DNA from: Linepithema humile
Lineage: Eukaryota > Arthropoda > Insecta > Hymenoptera > Formicidae
Length of the DNA: 64,000 nucleotides
Direction: 5' to 3'
Assembly: GCF_040581485.1 (NCBI RefSeq)
Contig: NC_090129.1
Span: forward strand, 6,744,501-6,808,500
This document shows, piece after piece, positions 1 through 13,100 of this stretch. The notes beneath the pieces are model-generated. The model worked only from the letters and a program-made list of their open reading frames with translations. It was not told the DNA's origin and did no database searches. Position numbers and translations under genes: made by a program. Position 1 is the first letter of the stretch; each line of letters starts with the position of its first letter.

Positions 1-1316
1 AAAAGCCCTGAAACCGGACGAAGCGTCTTGTTACGCGCGGCTCTTATTACCGAGATGAAACTTGTCCAAAGTTTGATTAAATAGCTCGTCCTTGTCGGAG
101 CAATCTAGACAATAAATTGTAACAATTAATTATACTTATGTTTTGATATTACAATTCTTACTCGGCTAAATGGTATTGGCTCTTCGTTAATTAACATTTG
201 ACCGCAAGTGGGATTCTCTAAGCCGTCGTTACATCCGGTGAAATTTGCTCGACGATTGTTAATAACTTCTTCTCTTGCTTCCGCATTGACAATCTTGTTT
301 GAAATGATTGATATAGAGTAAATATTTTTTGCTTTTATTATAACATGCAAGTAACTAAAAAATAATGCACGTTGTATCAACAGTTCATATGCATTCATGT
401 ATCAGGCTTGGATAATTCAGATTGTATGAAGGGAAACTATTTTGTCGACCTCGATCAATAAATTGAACTTAATTGATAATTTATTTTTGTAGATAAGTAC
501 GCGTTTACACAAAAATTCTATTATTTTGTTGCACTGAAAATTTGCTATTATTATTATCATTAATATTAAATAAAGACTTGCACGTTATAAATTAATCAAT
601 ACACACACTTACGCCTTGAAATCTTAATCCGTATAAATGCAGCAAAGATTCTTGGCGGACTTTAATGACGTATGGATTATGCAACTGGATTTTTCGCATT
701 TTTACCGGATCCAGCACGTGATCCACTAGTACAAATTCTTCCCGCGTGTTTGTCTAATAAAATGCAAAGCATATTTCATAACTTTTGTCCGCAGTAATAT
801 GCTTAATTAACAGTATATCAACATTTAAAAAGTAAAAAAAAAATTACAGTCACAACTTTTATATCAAAATCATAAATTAAAAAATTTTGATAGATTAATT
901 ATCTATATATATATCTTTTAACAATACCTTTCCAACATTATTAATCTTCATGCTAATAATCACCTTCCTTTTACAATTTCGTATCGGTTGTCGCTGCGAC
1001 ATTTTTCCACTATAAAAATACCAATCAAAGGTATTATCATTTATTATATTGCAAATTATATTAACACTTTATTGTTCAAATTAATTCAAATCAAAATGTA
1101 TTTACACTTTTTTCCGCATTTTTGAACAATGGACCAGTACAGCTCTAATTTCGATCCATGGATGAACTTGATCGACCAGTGGTTCTTCGATCGAGGAATG
1201 TCGGTGATTTTTGTGTTCAAGTTGTTCTTCGTCAAGTTTTTGTTGGGGCCATCGTGATATGCAGTTGGGATTTCTCGATGGATGATATTCGGGAACATAT
1301 TGGAACTCTGATACAT
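1..1316 (-). CDS. Unrecognised multi-exon protein gene, 5' part (runs off left edge)
   Basis: I do not recognise this protein. It is inferred from a chain of minus-strand exons with matching phases. They are 1316-1108 (ATG at 1316, ending at a weak GTGTAA donor), 1009-928, 753-613 (47 codons; the only open frame of the three), 293-162 (44 codons) and 104 downwards, which stays open to the window edge or may end at 51 at a GTAATA donor. Acceptors are TATAG, TTAG, ACAAG and TCTAG; donors at the 753-613 and 293-162 exons are good (GTAAGT, GTAAGA). A second possible start is the ATG at 1002, in an AAAAATG context. The translation includes REEFVLVDHVLDPVKMRK, then a Cys/Asn-containing stretch with NFTGCNDG and NPTCGQM. 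I see no signal peptide or known motif. The first exon is also open in a second frame, so its frame is uncertain. The 753-613 and 293-162 exons are the most secure part. Confidence 0.42.
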
Positions 1317-1374
1317 AAGGATGAAAATGCGCGGTGACACTTTCAGGATGAGGGCCGATTAGCGCGAGTACCAT

Positions 1375-2307
1375 CTAAAATGTTAACCAAACGCAATTTT
1401 AATCTTTATGATAGTATCAAAAATTATCAATGAAATTAACAGTAAAAATTTTATTTTATTAATTTATTCATGTAAAACATATAATAATTTTAAATTAAGT
1501 TTTATTCTATCAATGTGATATAATTTTATTAATGATATATAATAATTAATAAATCTTGAAGATCTCAAATATTATAATAATAAACCAAAGTTTACGAAAA
1601 TGAGCTGTCAAATCAATGCCTGCAACATTATCCAGAGCATCTTGAAAGGACGTAAATGAGCTGGTGACATGTTAGATTATCTGCAGTGCGGCATTGTTAT
1701 CACTTGTTGGGCTCATTTCAAATGTAGAACAGCATCGATTCTTGCACATTCCATCGTAATTCTTGACGCGATGCACATGTGATAATCACTCAAAAGGACT
1801 AGCAAGCCTATCAAACTTCCATTCGAATAAATAAAATAATTCTGTAACGTCAAGAAATATGCTTCTTGCGATTAATAGATTTTTTGCGTATTTTAATGTG
1901 TATCTTAATCAATAAGAAAATTCGGGGATGTAAGGTTATAATTTTATTTGAGTCACACGAAGTAAAACTCAAAAAGGAAATTGTTCGCCTGACAACGCGA
2001 TACATTTAGATTCTCATTTATTTATGCAATATTATTATTAGATTGAAAATATATTCCATACTATTTTAAAATAAAAATTATATGATGATATAATTTCAAT
2101 GCAATCCAATTAATTGAGCTATAAAAAGGAATACAACTTAGAAAATAAAGAAACAATAAAGTTTTAAAATATTTTTTAGTAGTTTATATCTAATAGTTAC
2201 AATTGATATAATATTTAATATAAAGAAATAATATTTTTAATTCACGAGCACCGATTAGGTAATTATTTTATCGTATTATTTTACTAACAAGCTTCGTATT
2301 TTTTCAG
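1375..2307. other. AT-rich spacer, nothing recognised
   Basis: No open frame with convincing coding character on either strand. The sequence is mostly A/T runs. An acceptor-like ATTTTAG sits at its left border (minus strand, just above 1374), so an additional 5' exon of the left-edge gene could lie here, but I could not place one. Confidence 0.4.
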
Positions 2308-2369
2308 CTGCAGAACGGCATCAAGCTTGAAGCAACAGCATCCACGCTTTGTTTAATCAACGCCCGCAT
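2308..2369 (+). other. Candidate isolated exon (62 nt)
   Basis: A strong acceptor (pyrimidine-rich TTTTTTCAG) is followed by 62 nt and a consensus GTAAGT donor on the plus strand. One frame is open and would read LQNGIKLEATASTLCLINAR. No neighbouring plus-strand exon could be found, so this is either a lone exon of a long-intron or noncoding transcript, or a chance pair of splice-like sites. Confidence 0.2.
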
Positions 2370-2379
2370 GTAAGTAAAA

Positions 2380-5300
2380 CTGGCAATTGTTGATTCACGC
2401 TTTCGCGGAGCGAAGACATATTTAAGCGTGTGACTCTCAGATCGTAACTCTTTCAGAAGCCTTTGAAGTATATTAAAAAGATGTGAAATATACGAGACAC
2501 AGATGTGTTCTAGCTTTTAACTATTTTTAAATTCTTAGACATCATCGCTTTGCTTACGTCATTAGACTGATGATTCACAAGTATAGGTATAACAAATAAT
2601 TGCTAATCAGTATCGTAATTGTAACAATTTACGACAACTGATAATTCTTATAATTACAATAAATAGGAACAATAAGATAGACAGATAAATTTTTTTCATT
2701 ATTAGTTTATTCTGACATTTTAAGATGTATGGACAATTATTACATAATAATTTTATATAATGAAAGGTTCTCCATGGTGGTAACTTTATATAATGAGAGG
2801 TTTCACTCTTTTTTTTCCTTTTGTAACGCTCGCCCTTTCTCTCTTTCTCTCTCTCTCTCTCTCTCCTCCCTGTTGATCATCCCCCTCTTAATAAGACTCT
2901 TACACATCATTCTTTCACAACGGAAATCAAATAATGATTATTAAACTATGAATGCAATGCGTACGCTCTTGATTATTGATCGTCAATTAAACATTATTAT
3001 TCACTTTTTTTAGTTTATCTTTATCATTATCAGTGTGTTATAATAATTACCATTAATCATTATAATTACGATATAACGCTATAATTAATCCTCCCACTCA
3101 ATGTACTGCATTTTTGCTCACTTCTAGCCGTGATAACGGCAGAGAGAGAGCACGTTCTTTTATATATGATAGGATGCATAGCGAACATGTCGCGGCTGTT
3201 AGTCGGCACAATAAATTTCCACCTCGCCTCGCTTTATAATCGTCATTATAGTGGTATTTTTTTCACTGGGAGGCCGTCTCTTCGAAAGGATCTTTGTCGT
3301 CCCTTTCGACTTCTTCCGCGAACGCAAGCTCCTCAGGGCGGCCTAGCCGCGTCCTCGACTTCCTTCTTTTCGCGACAGATTAACAAAGAAAAAACGAGAG
3401 AATAACAAAAAAAGTACAACAGTAAAAAAATAAGTAGATCGGAAAAATTAATCTCTGAATAGGAAATCAGCTTGGAAATGCAATGTTTTACGGCTCACAG
3501 TCTCTAGAGGTTGGCGCGATCCTTCACACCGTGTTTCCACCAATCCGCGATTCCTACTCTCTTACGTTTGTCACACGTGAGAAGCGCGCAACTGTACTCG
3601 GTATATACAGAATGCTCCAGACTTATCGAGAAATATATTGTAGGCAAACTTTTCAGTCAATTTAAGGTCAATTTTTTAGCACAAATTAAGAAGTTTGTAT
3701 TTGAAAATTTTGCAATGTTTTAATTTTTTTAATCTATAAAGCAGACTCGACCCGAAATTAATTAAAAAAGAAAGAATTTTTATCCCCGAAACGCTCCGAA
3801 GAAAATTCTTATATTTTAAGCATAACATAATCTAATTTTATTTTTGCCATAAATATTTTCACCAAATTGATCGCAAATTTGTCGAAAAATTTATCTATAA
3901 AATATTTTTTCGACGAGTCTGGAACACGCTGCGTGCAAACTTAAACGAGCAAACGCCGTCAGGTATACACGTGTACGTACATGTACGCGTAGACATTTAG
4001 TTGTTACGTTTTTGGTTCGATTACGTGACTAGAAATGCTATACACATACGCGTCATCCATCCGTTCACGCGCCCGCACACTTACATACATAAAAGTATGA
4101 CTTAGCAATAATATAACTAGTACGTATCTCTATATTTATATATGTATAATTATATTTATATATATATATTACTCGTCACAATAGCTTCTACCGGCTGTGT
4201 ATTAAGCTAATTTTACAACAATATGGCAATCATGGTGAATAATGAATAATACAGCTACGTTATCGCGAAACTACAGTCAATAACACTAATTTTAGGGACG
4301 ATAATGCAAAATAAAAGAACTCGCATCTCGGATACAATTTCACCAAGCGAAATTAAGTTACGCCACGAAGCAACTCGTGCTATACACAGGCTGTCCGCAT
4401 GAAATGCTTTTGGATTCATCACAAAAACTTCGCAACTTTAATTAATTTGTCATCGACAAAAGTAGATCTAAGTATTTTTTAAATAAATTAGCAATGAAAA
4501 TAAATATCCGTTTAATCCAAATAAATAATAAAATAAAATCGTAAATTTCCCTATAAAAGAAACAAAGATAATTTTATGTAAAAAAATTCTCGTAAGTAAT
4601 AAAAAAATAATAAAATAGTTCTTCGTAAATTCTCGTGAACAATTGCTAATTGTTTCAGTTGCGACGTTTTTAAGTAAGCATCCATGTCGAATAAAGAAAC
4701 AAAAACAAAGTGAAAAAATATTCCTCATCAATCTTACTCCGCAAAGCATAATTACGCTATCCCTAGATTCCCGCGAGCATTCAGTCCTCTCTCATCAACG
4801 AGAACTCGACTTATCTCGGACAAACCTCTCGCGGCATGACTTCCTCGAATTCTCAATTCCGTGCTTTTGTTATCTTGTCAAAGAAATCACGACCGCATTA
4901 ATTGTAAGTGACTTTTCTTTAGCACTACTTTCCCTTATTTACCGCGATTCGCAGATTGATATGAAAATGCCTTGGATCATTGCGCGCAATCGACATATAC
5001 ATATTTGAATAAAAAACTATTCAGAATAACGTTTCGATAGATTAAAAAAATAATCACCGCTTTAAAAATTAAATAATGACGAGATAGAAACTAAAATAAA
5101 TCTCTGAACTCACATCTGACAGATGACACAAACATCTAAATGATGTTATAAAAATCTTTAAAAGATGCTCCGATTTTTCAGAAGCTTCTCAAACGCTTTT
5201 AGACTTTCGACGATTTTTAGGTGATATCGTATCGTTTGAGATATTTTATCACTAGTGAATGATCCGGGTAAAAGAATTGAATTTTTCTAATGCACGAGCT

Positions 5301-8300
5301 AGGCCACCCTGGCGAGATTATCCGAGATATCGGATCGTCACGTTCGATCCGAAGCCCGTTGTTTGCGACCGGTTGTCGAAGATGAATGAGCGATGATCGG
5401 CGAAAACGGAATAAAATGTGCATGCCTCGCGAATGTGCTTCGAAGGGAGAGAGCTCGCTTACACGTGCCATGCTGTGAGAAATGGCGGAGCAAGACGCGA
5501 AGGGAAATGTGGTCGCGAGGCTCGTCGATCCGAATGCAACAAATCGCGCGCGTAATGCACGTTATGCACGATATGCAGCGATACGCGACGAGACGCCTCT
5601 ATGTTCCGCGTGCGCGGACATATATTACATATACATAATATTACATAGGTATATTATATATATTTAATATAGTATCACATCATAATACTAAATTATTGTT
5701 ATAATATAGTATTAGACATAAATTGCTATCTCGGAGACGTCCACCTCTCGCCTCCACCTCCGTACTCGCCTTGTCGAGCTCGCCTCACCGACTTGTGCGA
5801 TCGACTGCTTTGTTTCCAGCCGATATCGGCGCTCTGTCAAATATCGTCTTCCAACCCGAGATCTGCCGCCTTTCACCAATCGCCACGAAAGCAGTAGGCA
5901 AATAAGTCTCGTCAAGTAGCGAATCATCTAATTTACGAATTTTTCTCCGCCGAAGGCGGAACCGACTTGTGGCACTTGCGGCCGCTACTTTCCTACTTCC
6001 TACTTCCGATATCGATCTCGCATCCAGAACCGTTCGCTCGGCCGTCCTTCGCCTCTTACTCAGGGGAGTTACGCGCCTCCCACGTGTACACAAAAACATC
6101 GTCGCTTATACATCACTTTCCAATGTCGAATCATTTATAAGCTAGTGACGCGGTGAAATCGGTAAACTCTTACAAATATATTCTCGTGCATTCCCCTTCC
6201 CCCAACCTCGCGCTTTAAAAACAACACTTTGTTAGTCGCAGCATTTCGCGCGCATGATATCTATATCAACATTACATAATTAGATTTACGCGTGTGCTTA
6301 CTCCCTCACCCCCTCCTTCATCGAATCCATTATCCGAATAGTACGCAGCGCGCATCCCGTGAGACGTCCCACCAATGTCTTGCCAATAAACTCCTTGATG
6401 GATGACTAGAGCCGAGAGACGACGATCACACTTCTTTGAACGATCGAACGTTCGCTTTACTTCGATCCGTTGCGGTCGATCTCTCACTGATTTCGAGTTC
6501 GCGCGGAGCTGGCCCGGAGGCGAAATCAAGCGACGGGTGAATTCTCGGCTGTCGGATAAGATAAGAAACTTCTTCTGAAGAGCAACGATTGCGTCAATCC
6601 TCGATTTCGTCTCTTATCAGCTCCGCGTGCTCGCGGCGCTACGATTACGATTACGATGATAAGTCGCGCGCGAGTCCGATTCGACCAATATCGTTGAAAA
6701 TCGATATCTTCTCTTCCTGTCGCGCGAATGATTCACGGATGATTAGCCGAATTTCCGTTAATATGATTAATTCCTTTCGATTCCCCGCATTAGCTAAACA
6801 CTATTAAAATAGTTTTTATTTTACTATATCGGAATTAAAATAAAAACTATTAAAATAGTTTACATTTTACACTTATATATTATAAAATAGTATAGAATTA
6901 GTGGTAGCCACTTGAAATTGCTGGTCCTTGTGCCAACGGTAGGAAAAGAAAAAGATGCTGGTCGAATCCTCGTATCGCGCGACAACGATCACGGTATCAG
7001 CTTCGTGTTTTATCATTCTTTCTCTCTCTCTCTTTCTCTCCCTCTCGATAGAAAGCGCAACTTAACGACTCTGTTCGATGCCCTAAATTAGACTAAAAGT
7101 TAAGTCATTGCGCATTGGCACGCGCTATTTGGTACGTTTCATTTGAGACTTTTTACATATTTCTTTTTGGTATAAATACTTTATCTCTAAAATCGCGATT
7201 AGCTCATCATCCCCCCCCCCCCCCTCTTCCCCTGCTGGTGACGCCTCCTCGATGCCTCGACTATTCGTAATTAAATGGGCGCTCAGAAGCGTCAACCGTC
7301 GACACTCACGTTCATCCGATACGTGAAAAAAAAGATTCAGGACTAAAGTGATTCGAAATTATCGATGAATAGCATCGCTGCCACTCGATGCTCGCTTCTA
7401 TAAAGAGTGTCTTTACTTCGCGCCGGTACAAATTGTGACGATACATGGTCCACCAACAGTACAAAATACCCGATACTTCCTCTTCAAATATCGGACGAGT
7501 ACGAGTATCGATGCCCGATATTTTCCCTTGAAAAACGCTTGAAAAACGCCCACTCGTCCTCGATATACCGCGTAAGAGTCACTTTCGCGCTTCCCGTCCG
7601 CTCTTTCGTCGGGGCGATTTTGTTGCCTTCCGGGAACGTGAGCACCCTCGCGCCGATCTCGAGCAGAGTTTGACGATAAAAACGGAATCGCGATCTCAAT
7701 TGCGGTGCGATCGCGAAAAGAAACGAAATGACCGACTCACCGGAAGGACGAAACGCGCCGCGGATTAAGTCGCGAGGATTATCCTAAACAGATAGGGACT
7801 TCAGAGACGAAGAGGAACGCGTCGTGTGATTCGTCGACGAGGCTAGACGTGCAGAGAAGAACAGCCTTGTAGAAGTCGAAGGGATCGCGAGCCGGACAGC
7901 TGCAGATTCTTCTTTCGAGAATTAATTCCAAAACTCCCATTATTCTGATTTCAATTGATTCGTCGCATTTAATTGCTCCTTCAAGATGCGTACCGATCCG
8001 ACTTACGCGTCTATTCTTCTGTAAACGTTCATGTCCGTCGGTTTTTTTTTGTTTTTTTTTTGTTTTTTTTTCGCGAAAGCAATCGTATCGCCTCTCGTTC
8101 GAACGGTGCGGCGTGACGATGCGTCACCGGCCGTTTCTCTTGTCCGTATCTCCCCCACATAGTCCCGATGTGTAATAAAATATAACTTATGCGAGATAGC
8201 CGAGTACACAGTACGATTGTGCGCAACGAGATTTACGCCTGTCCCGCGGAACGCGTTACACACTGGTGCTGGTGAACGCGCCTAAATATGAGGTCCCATA

Positions 8301-10102
8301 TGTGCATGCTCTCATAGTACATTTTATCCACCCGCCCTCCTTCCCCCACTCTGTATTGAACTTAACCACCGGTATTGTCGATACACCCCGTAGAAAACAG
8401 AAACGAAAGGAAAGAAAACGAAGCGCTTAGAAAAATATACTCTCAGGGTTCCCGCGGATCGCTATAGCGCTTGCGCAAATACGCGGGATTGCCAATAAAT
8501 TATCTGTATGCATCTCGGTAATTTCTTTTTTCATGATCGGAGACGACATCATGTATAGAGCGCCCACATGAAATCCTCATCGCATCTCGAGTCGGCAACA
8601 CCGTCATCATTTATCGACATAATTATTTTGCTAAGAAGTTTAAAATGCAGAATTTCTCCTGTATTATTTTTTACACCTGCATTTTTTATAAGTGAGAATT
8701 CTTTCGTTTCCCTGATGTTCCGTGGGAAAATTTTGCGAAGCGAAATTGACGATTCAAAGTCACGATTTCAGATCGACGCTCTGTACGTGTTCTAAATTCG
8801 CGCGCACGATAAACGTATATTGTACATGACATTCAATGACGATCGTTAACGAAGGAATGAATCTCTCCAGCGGTGAAACCATTATGCGTGTATATGTGCG
8901 TACTGTTCGACATCTGTGGCTATGACGTTCCTGTGCCTGAGGAGTATCCCGTGTGCGTGATCGTTATATTAATCGTGGTGATAATTATGCGGTACAGAGA
9001 TGACGGAAAATGAGAAAAGGAAAAATAGGATCTAACGTTACGTCAATAAATAATTGATCGAGCTTGGAGACTTCGCGGTATCGATACGTTACTCTCCTAC
9101 GTTACAAAATTCGTCGCGTAGCTCTCTGCAGCTACGGCTCTCTACTTATCAAAGTGCAAATCCCGGGGATACACTCACGGCGCTCTCGGGAGCGGTACGT
9201 CCGATCGCGCGCGGATGTGTCGACGAAAGGAGAGACGTAAGAGAATATATGAGCGTGGTGAGCGTATGCATGTGTGTATATATAAACGGAACTCCGAGTG
9301 CGCTTAGTAAAATCTCTGTGTGCGAAAATTGTGGAAAAATTGTGGTTTCGACTCGTGTGTGCGTGGCGCGCACGCATGACTCTCACTCTTTACGCAGAAG
9401 AGCGTCATGGAATGCTCGAGCGTTTCTCGCGAAACGAGAACGAAGCCGAAGATCACGGTACAAAAATGCCTCAACGGTCTCTCGTGTCGACGGGAGGATA
9501 CGGCGACGTTATTTCGAGCGAAATCGCGGAGCGTTGGATCCGTCTCACTTTAGCACAGGACCCACGCTTTTTTTTTCTTTTTTTTTCTTTTTTTTTTTTT
9601 TTTCGAAGGCGCAAGCGCGCAAATAAGATTCCCTTCCCTAATGCGTATACTAAGATCGTGAAATTTGCCGGTGAATCCGCCGCCGATCGCCTTCGGTCTC
9701 GTTTCCTGCAAAAACGACACCTCGCCCCGTCCGAGAGTCGGAGCCAACGACGGTGGCTCGCCGTCTCGTTCTTAGAACACGCGTGATCGATCGTTCTTCC
9801 TCGTGCCGTTTCTCCGACCGACATCACGAACGACTAACGACACCGGCTTCTCAGATTCGTTAGTGCAAAGACAGGACAAACTTAAACGTTCCGCCACGTT
9901 CTGCTTAGCGTTGATAACGTAAGGGGTCGTCTTTCTCCATCTGTACCTTTCTCTCTCTTTCTCTCTCTCTCTCCACTCTCTTTCTCGTGCCGAAATGGTA
10001 CCGAAACGAGGCTCGAACACGCTGAAGAATGTCGTCCGGCCAGCCGTGTCGTGGTAACGATTTCCTCCTCCGTTTGCGCTTAACGTAGAATACAGAATTA
10101 GC
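2380..10102. other. Long region without a supported gene; probably contains the Go alpha 3' UTR
   Basis: Open frames here overlap on both strands, use non-ATG starts or run through homopolymers, so none is reported as a gene. CpG-rich patches (about 5.4-6.6, 7.3-8.0 and 9.1-9.8 kb) alternate with AT-rich sequence. Simple repeats include a CT tract (about 2838-2864), a run of 14 C (7211-7224), interrupted T tracts (8041-8070 and 9568-9603) and a CT tract (about 9950-9975). The part just left of 10103 is most simply the 3' UTR of the Go alpha gene, whose stop codon is at 10103-10105. I could not assign the polyadenylation site. Confidence 0.45.
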
Positions 10103-13100
10103 CTAGTAGAGACCGCAGCCGCGCAGATTATTGGCAATAATGACGTCTGTGACTGCGTCGAACACAAATTGAATGTTGTTCGTGTCGGTGGCACAGGTCA
10201 TGTGGCAGTAGATCTCCTTCGTGGTCGACTTGTTCTTCGCTTCGAATTGCGCCTGAATGTATGCAGCCGCTTCGCCGTACTCCTGCGCACCTGCGACAAG
10301 CATTAAACACTCATTAGGCGGCGTGAAGCGAGATAGATGAAAGCAACGGTACAGATTTACCGACAAAACTTACCAGCGTATTCGGGGAAACAGATTGTGA
10401 GAGGAGACTTGCGGATTTTCTCCTCGAACAGATCCTTCTTGTTCAGGAAGAGGATAATCGAGGTGTCGGTAAACCATTTGTTGTTGCAAATCGAGTCGAA
10501 TAACTTTAAGCTCTCCTGCATTCGGTTCTGTAAAATATCGAAAAAAATCACATCGATGCAAACTTTACATAAGGATGTGTTTGCGATTATTTTTACAGAA
10601 TATTTGTTTTCTTTCTTTTTATGACAGGTGTAATCGACTAATTGCAAAGGGATAGACAGATCTTTAAAAAATCCATTTAAACGACGTTAATATATCCAAA
10701 TGAACTATTTTTTTCAAGATTTCCTTTAAACTCGATATTATGTGCAATTTTCATTAATGGTTAACGTGGTTTAATTCATATGGATTGGCGATACAGGTCA
10801 CTAGACGAGACAGTAACGGCAATTAACATCGGTATATAGAATGACAACGCGCGCGTGTCACAGCACACGCGAGCGAAGAGTTCAACGGAACCTTCCCACG
10901 TGTAGCGACCTCGGCAATTGATCCCTTGATTCCTCGGAGCTTCAGTTACTTTCCCTCGCACTCTTAATTCGGACGTGATATTTTTCTGACGGATCTTAAC
11001 GACGTACATTCATCTCCCGTATCAGCTGTGTCTTAACTCAGATTATCTCACGTTCTTGATATAACCGTGTAATTTGCAATTCATTACAGCGAAGAGAGTC
11101 TTTTGATATAAAATATAAGAACGAGTAAAATTAATAATTTATTTGCAATAATATATTGCTCTTAAAATTATAAAAAAGAATTCGCGTTACACGTAATGTT
11201 CAGAGTCGAGATGAACGTATTGAAAGAAGCGGATTAGCAACTCTACTTACCGTCGTTTCGTCCTCGTGCAAAACCTGATCGTATTCTGACATTGCCACAC
11301 AAAAGATAATTGCAGTCACGTCTTCAAAGCAGTGTATCCATTTCTTACGCTCGCTTCTCTGACCACCCACGTCGAATAATCTAAAAAAAAAACGAAGATA
11401 AAAAAGTCAACTTTATTTTTATTCTAGTGGACAATTTAAATTTATTTTCTACAGTTTTATTTTCCAAATCGTTATTCTACTTTTTCATCATTTTGTTAAT
11501 ACATAAAGACATTAGAAATTAATTTTATTTAATTAATAAGCACAATATTAAAGCATCAACATTGGTATTCAAAACGTGTCGTACTTTGGCATGCGCGACG
11601 TCACGTCTAATTAGCTCTTAATCGGTGCTCAATATTCCTGATAGATTAAGCAGCTGATTTAATAGAGATATAATTATCTCGTCACGTGTTTCAATTACTA
11701 ATGACATTAATTTCGATTTTTCCGACAAATAGAAAGAGGTTTCGGCTGGGTACGGCTCATCGCTCGGCTTCGTTCCAAGCAAACGCTCGAATTATCACGG
11801 TAATGACTCACGCGTCGACCATTCATAACAAGGTGGCCGCCTCACATCTCCGCACTCGCTCGCGAGATTACAGAAATGAGTTGGCATAATGAAGCAAGAA
11901 CGAACGATTGATATCGTTCGTTATTACGCCGCCGCGCGCGAAACGATTCTAAATTAAGAGCAATTCTAAATTAAAGCCGCAAATTTATTTTAATTTATTG
12001 TTTTATTTCTAATTCAGTCGAAATTAATTTTTATATTTAATCACAAATCTTCAGCTTACTTGAAGTTGAGGTTTTTGAAAGAAAAGTGGACCTCCACGAT
12101 TCCCGTCGTTTTTACTCGGGTCCTGAGAATATCCTGTTCCGTTGGCTGGTATTCCCTCGCTCCTAATCGATCCAAGTCGTCCAGGAAGCTGTAAAAAACG
12201 ACGGATTTTCGTAAATACATGATTAATATAATATAAAATACAATTCTGTTATACATTAATTCTTATTGCACATTTTAACATTCAAAGTATTTTAATACAA
12301 TCAATATCGATAAACTAATTATCTTGGACATTCTGTTCTCACACCTGTCAACACCTGTTCTCCACTGTTTGATGCAATGAAATAGTAATTAAGTCTGATT
12401 TATTCATTTTTAATTAAATCGGATTCTTTCGTATTTCTTTGTTCGAGTATTGCTATCTTCGCTCAATTTTTTGCTAAATTGCGAAGACAATAAATCTTTG
12501 GCCAAGCGATTAATTGGCAATAAATTAGCATCTACTTAAGCAATAAATCTAGATTCGATTTCGAGTGACAGGGGCGTTAGCTTAACAGAGGTAGGAGCTA
12601 GGGCGCGGCTCGCAACAAGTAGGTAGAAGCCACGAATGTAATAAAAAAATAATGAATATGAAAAAATGCTAAATATAATAATAGTTACTGTAATCGGGTT
12701 TGCGTAAACTATCGTGCAAACTGACCGCCACGAGGAAACGCTTCTACCGGTGCAAATGCTTTAGAAGTTTCTTGTCCAATTATCCGTGAAACCAATTGAC
12801 GATGTTTAAAAATTAACGCCGAAGATAACGCTAGAGAATCAAGTCCTTAATTATTTTTTTCTATCATTAGTACACAGTATTTATACTTGCCAAATTATGT
12901 GGCAATGTATAAATACGCAAAAGAATAATAAAAAGAAAATTTTTTCAATTCTGAAATAATTTAATTGCAATTTATATTGTTAAATAACGTTGCTTTATAA
13001 CGGCTTAATAATTTGATTTTTCGATATTGAGTATAAAATGTTAAAGTTAAATATTTAGTAATGAGGGGTGAGTGCGTTTGAGTCCAGGGGATCGCATGAT

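Noticed and set aside
4643..5008. Plus-strand frame of 121 codons
   Set aside because: No recognisable motif, low-complexity AT-driven start, and overlap with a minus-strand frame.
9054..9626. Long plus-strand frame (190 codons)
   Set aside because: It overlaps other long frames on both strands, ends in a poly-Phe run from a T tract, and has Arg/Ser-rich composition typical of CpG-rich noncoding DNA.
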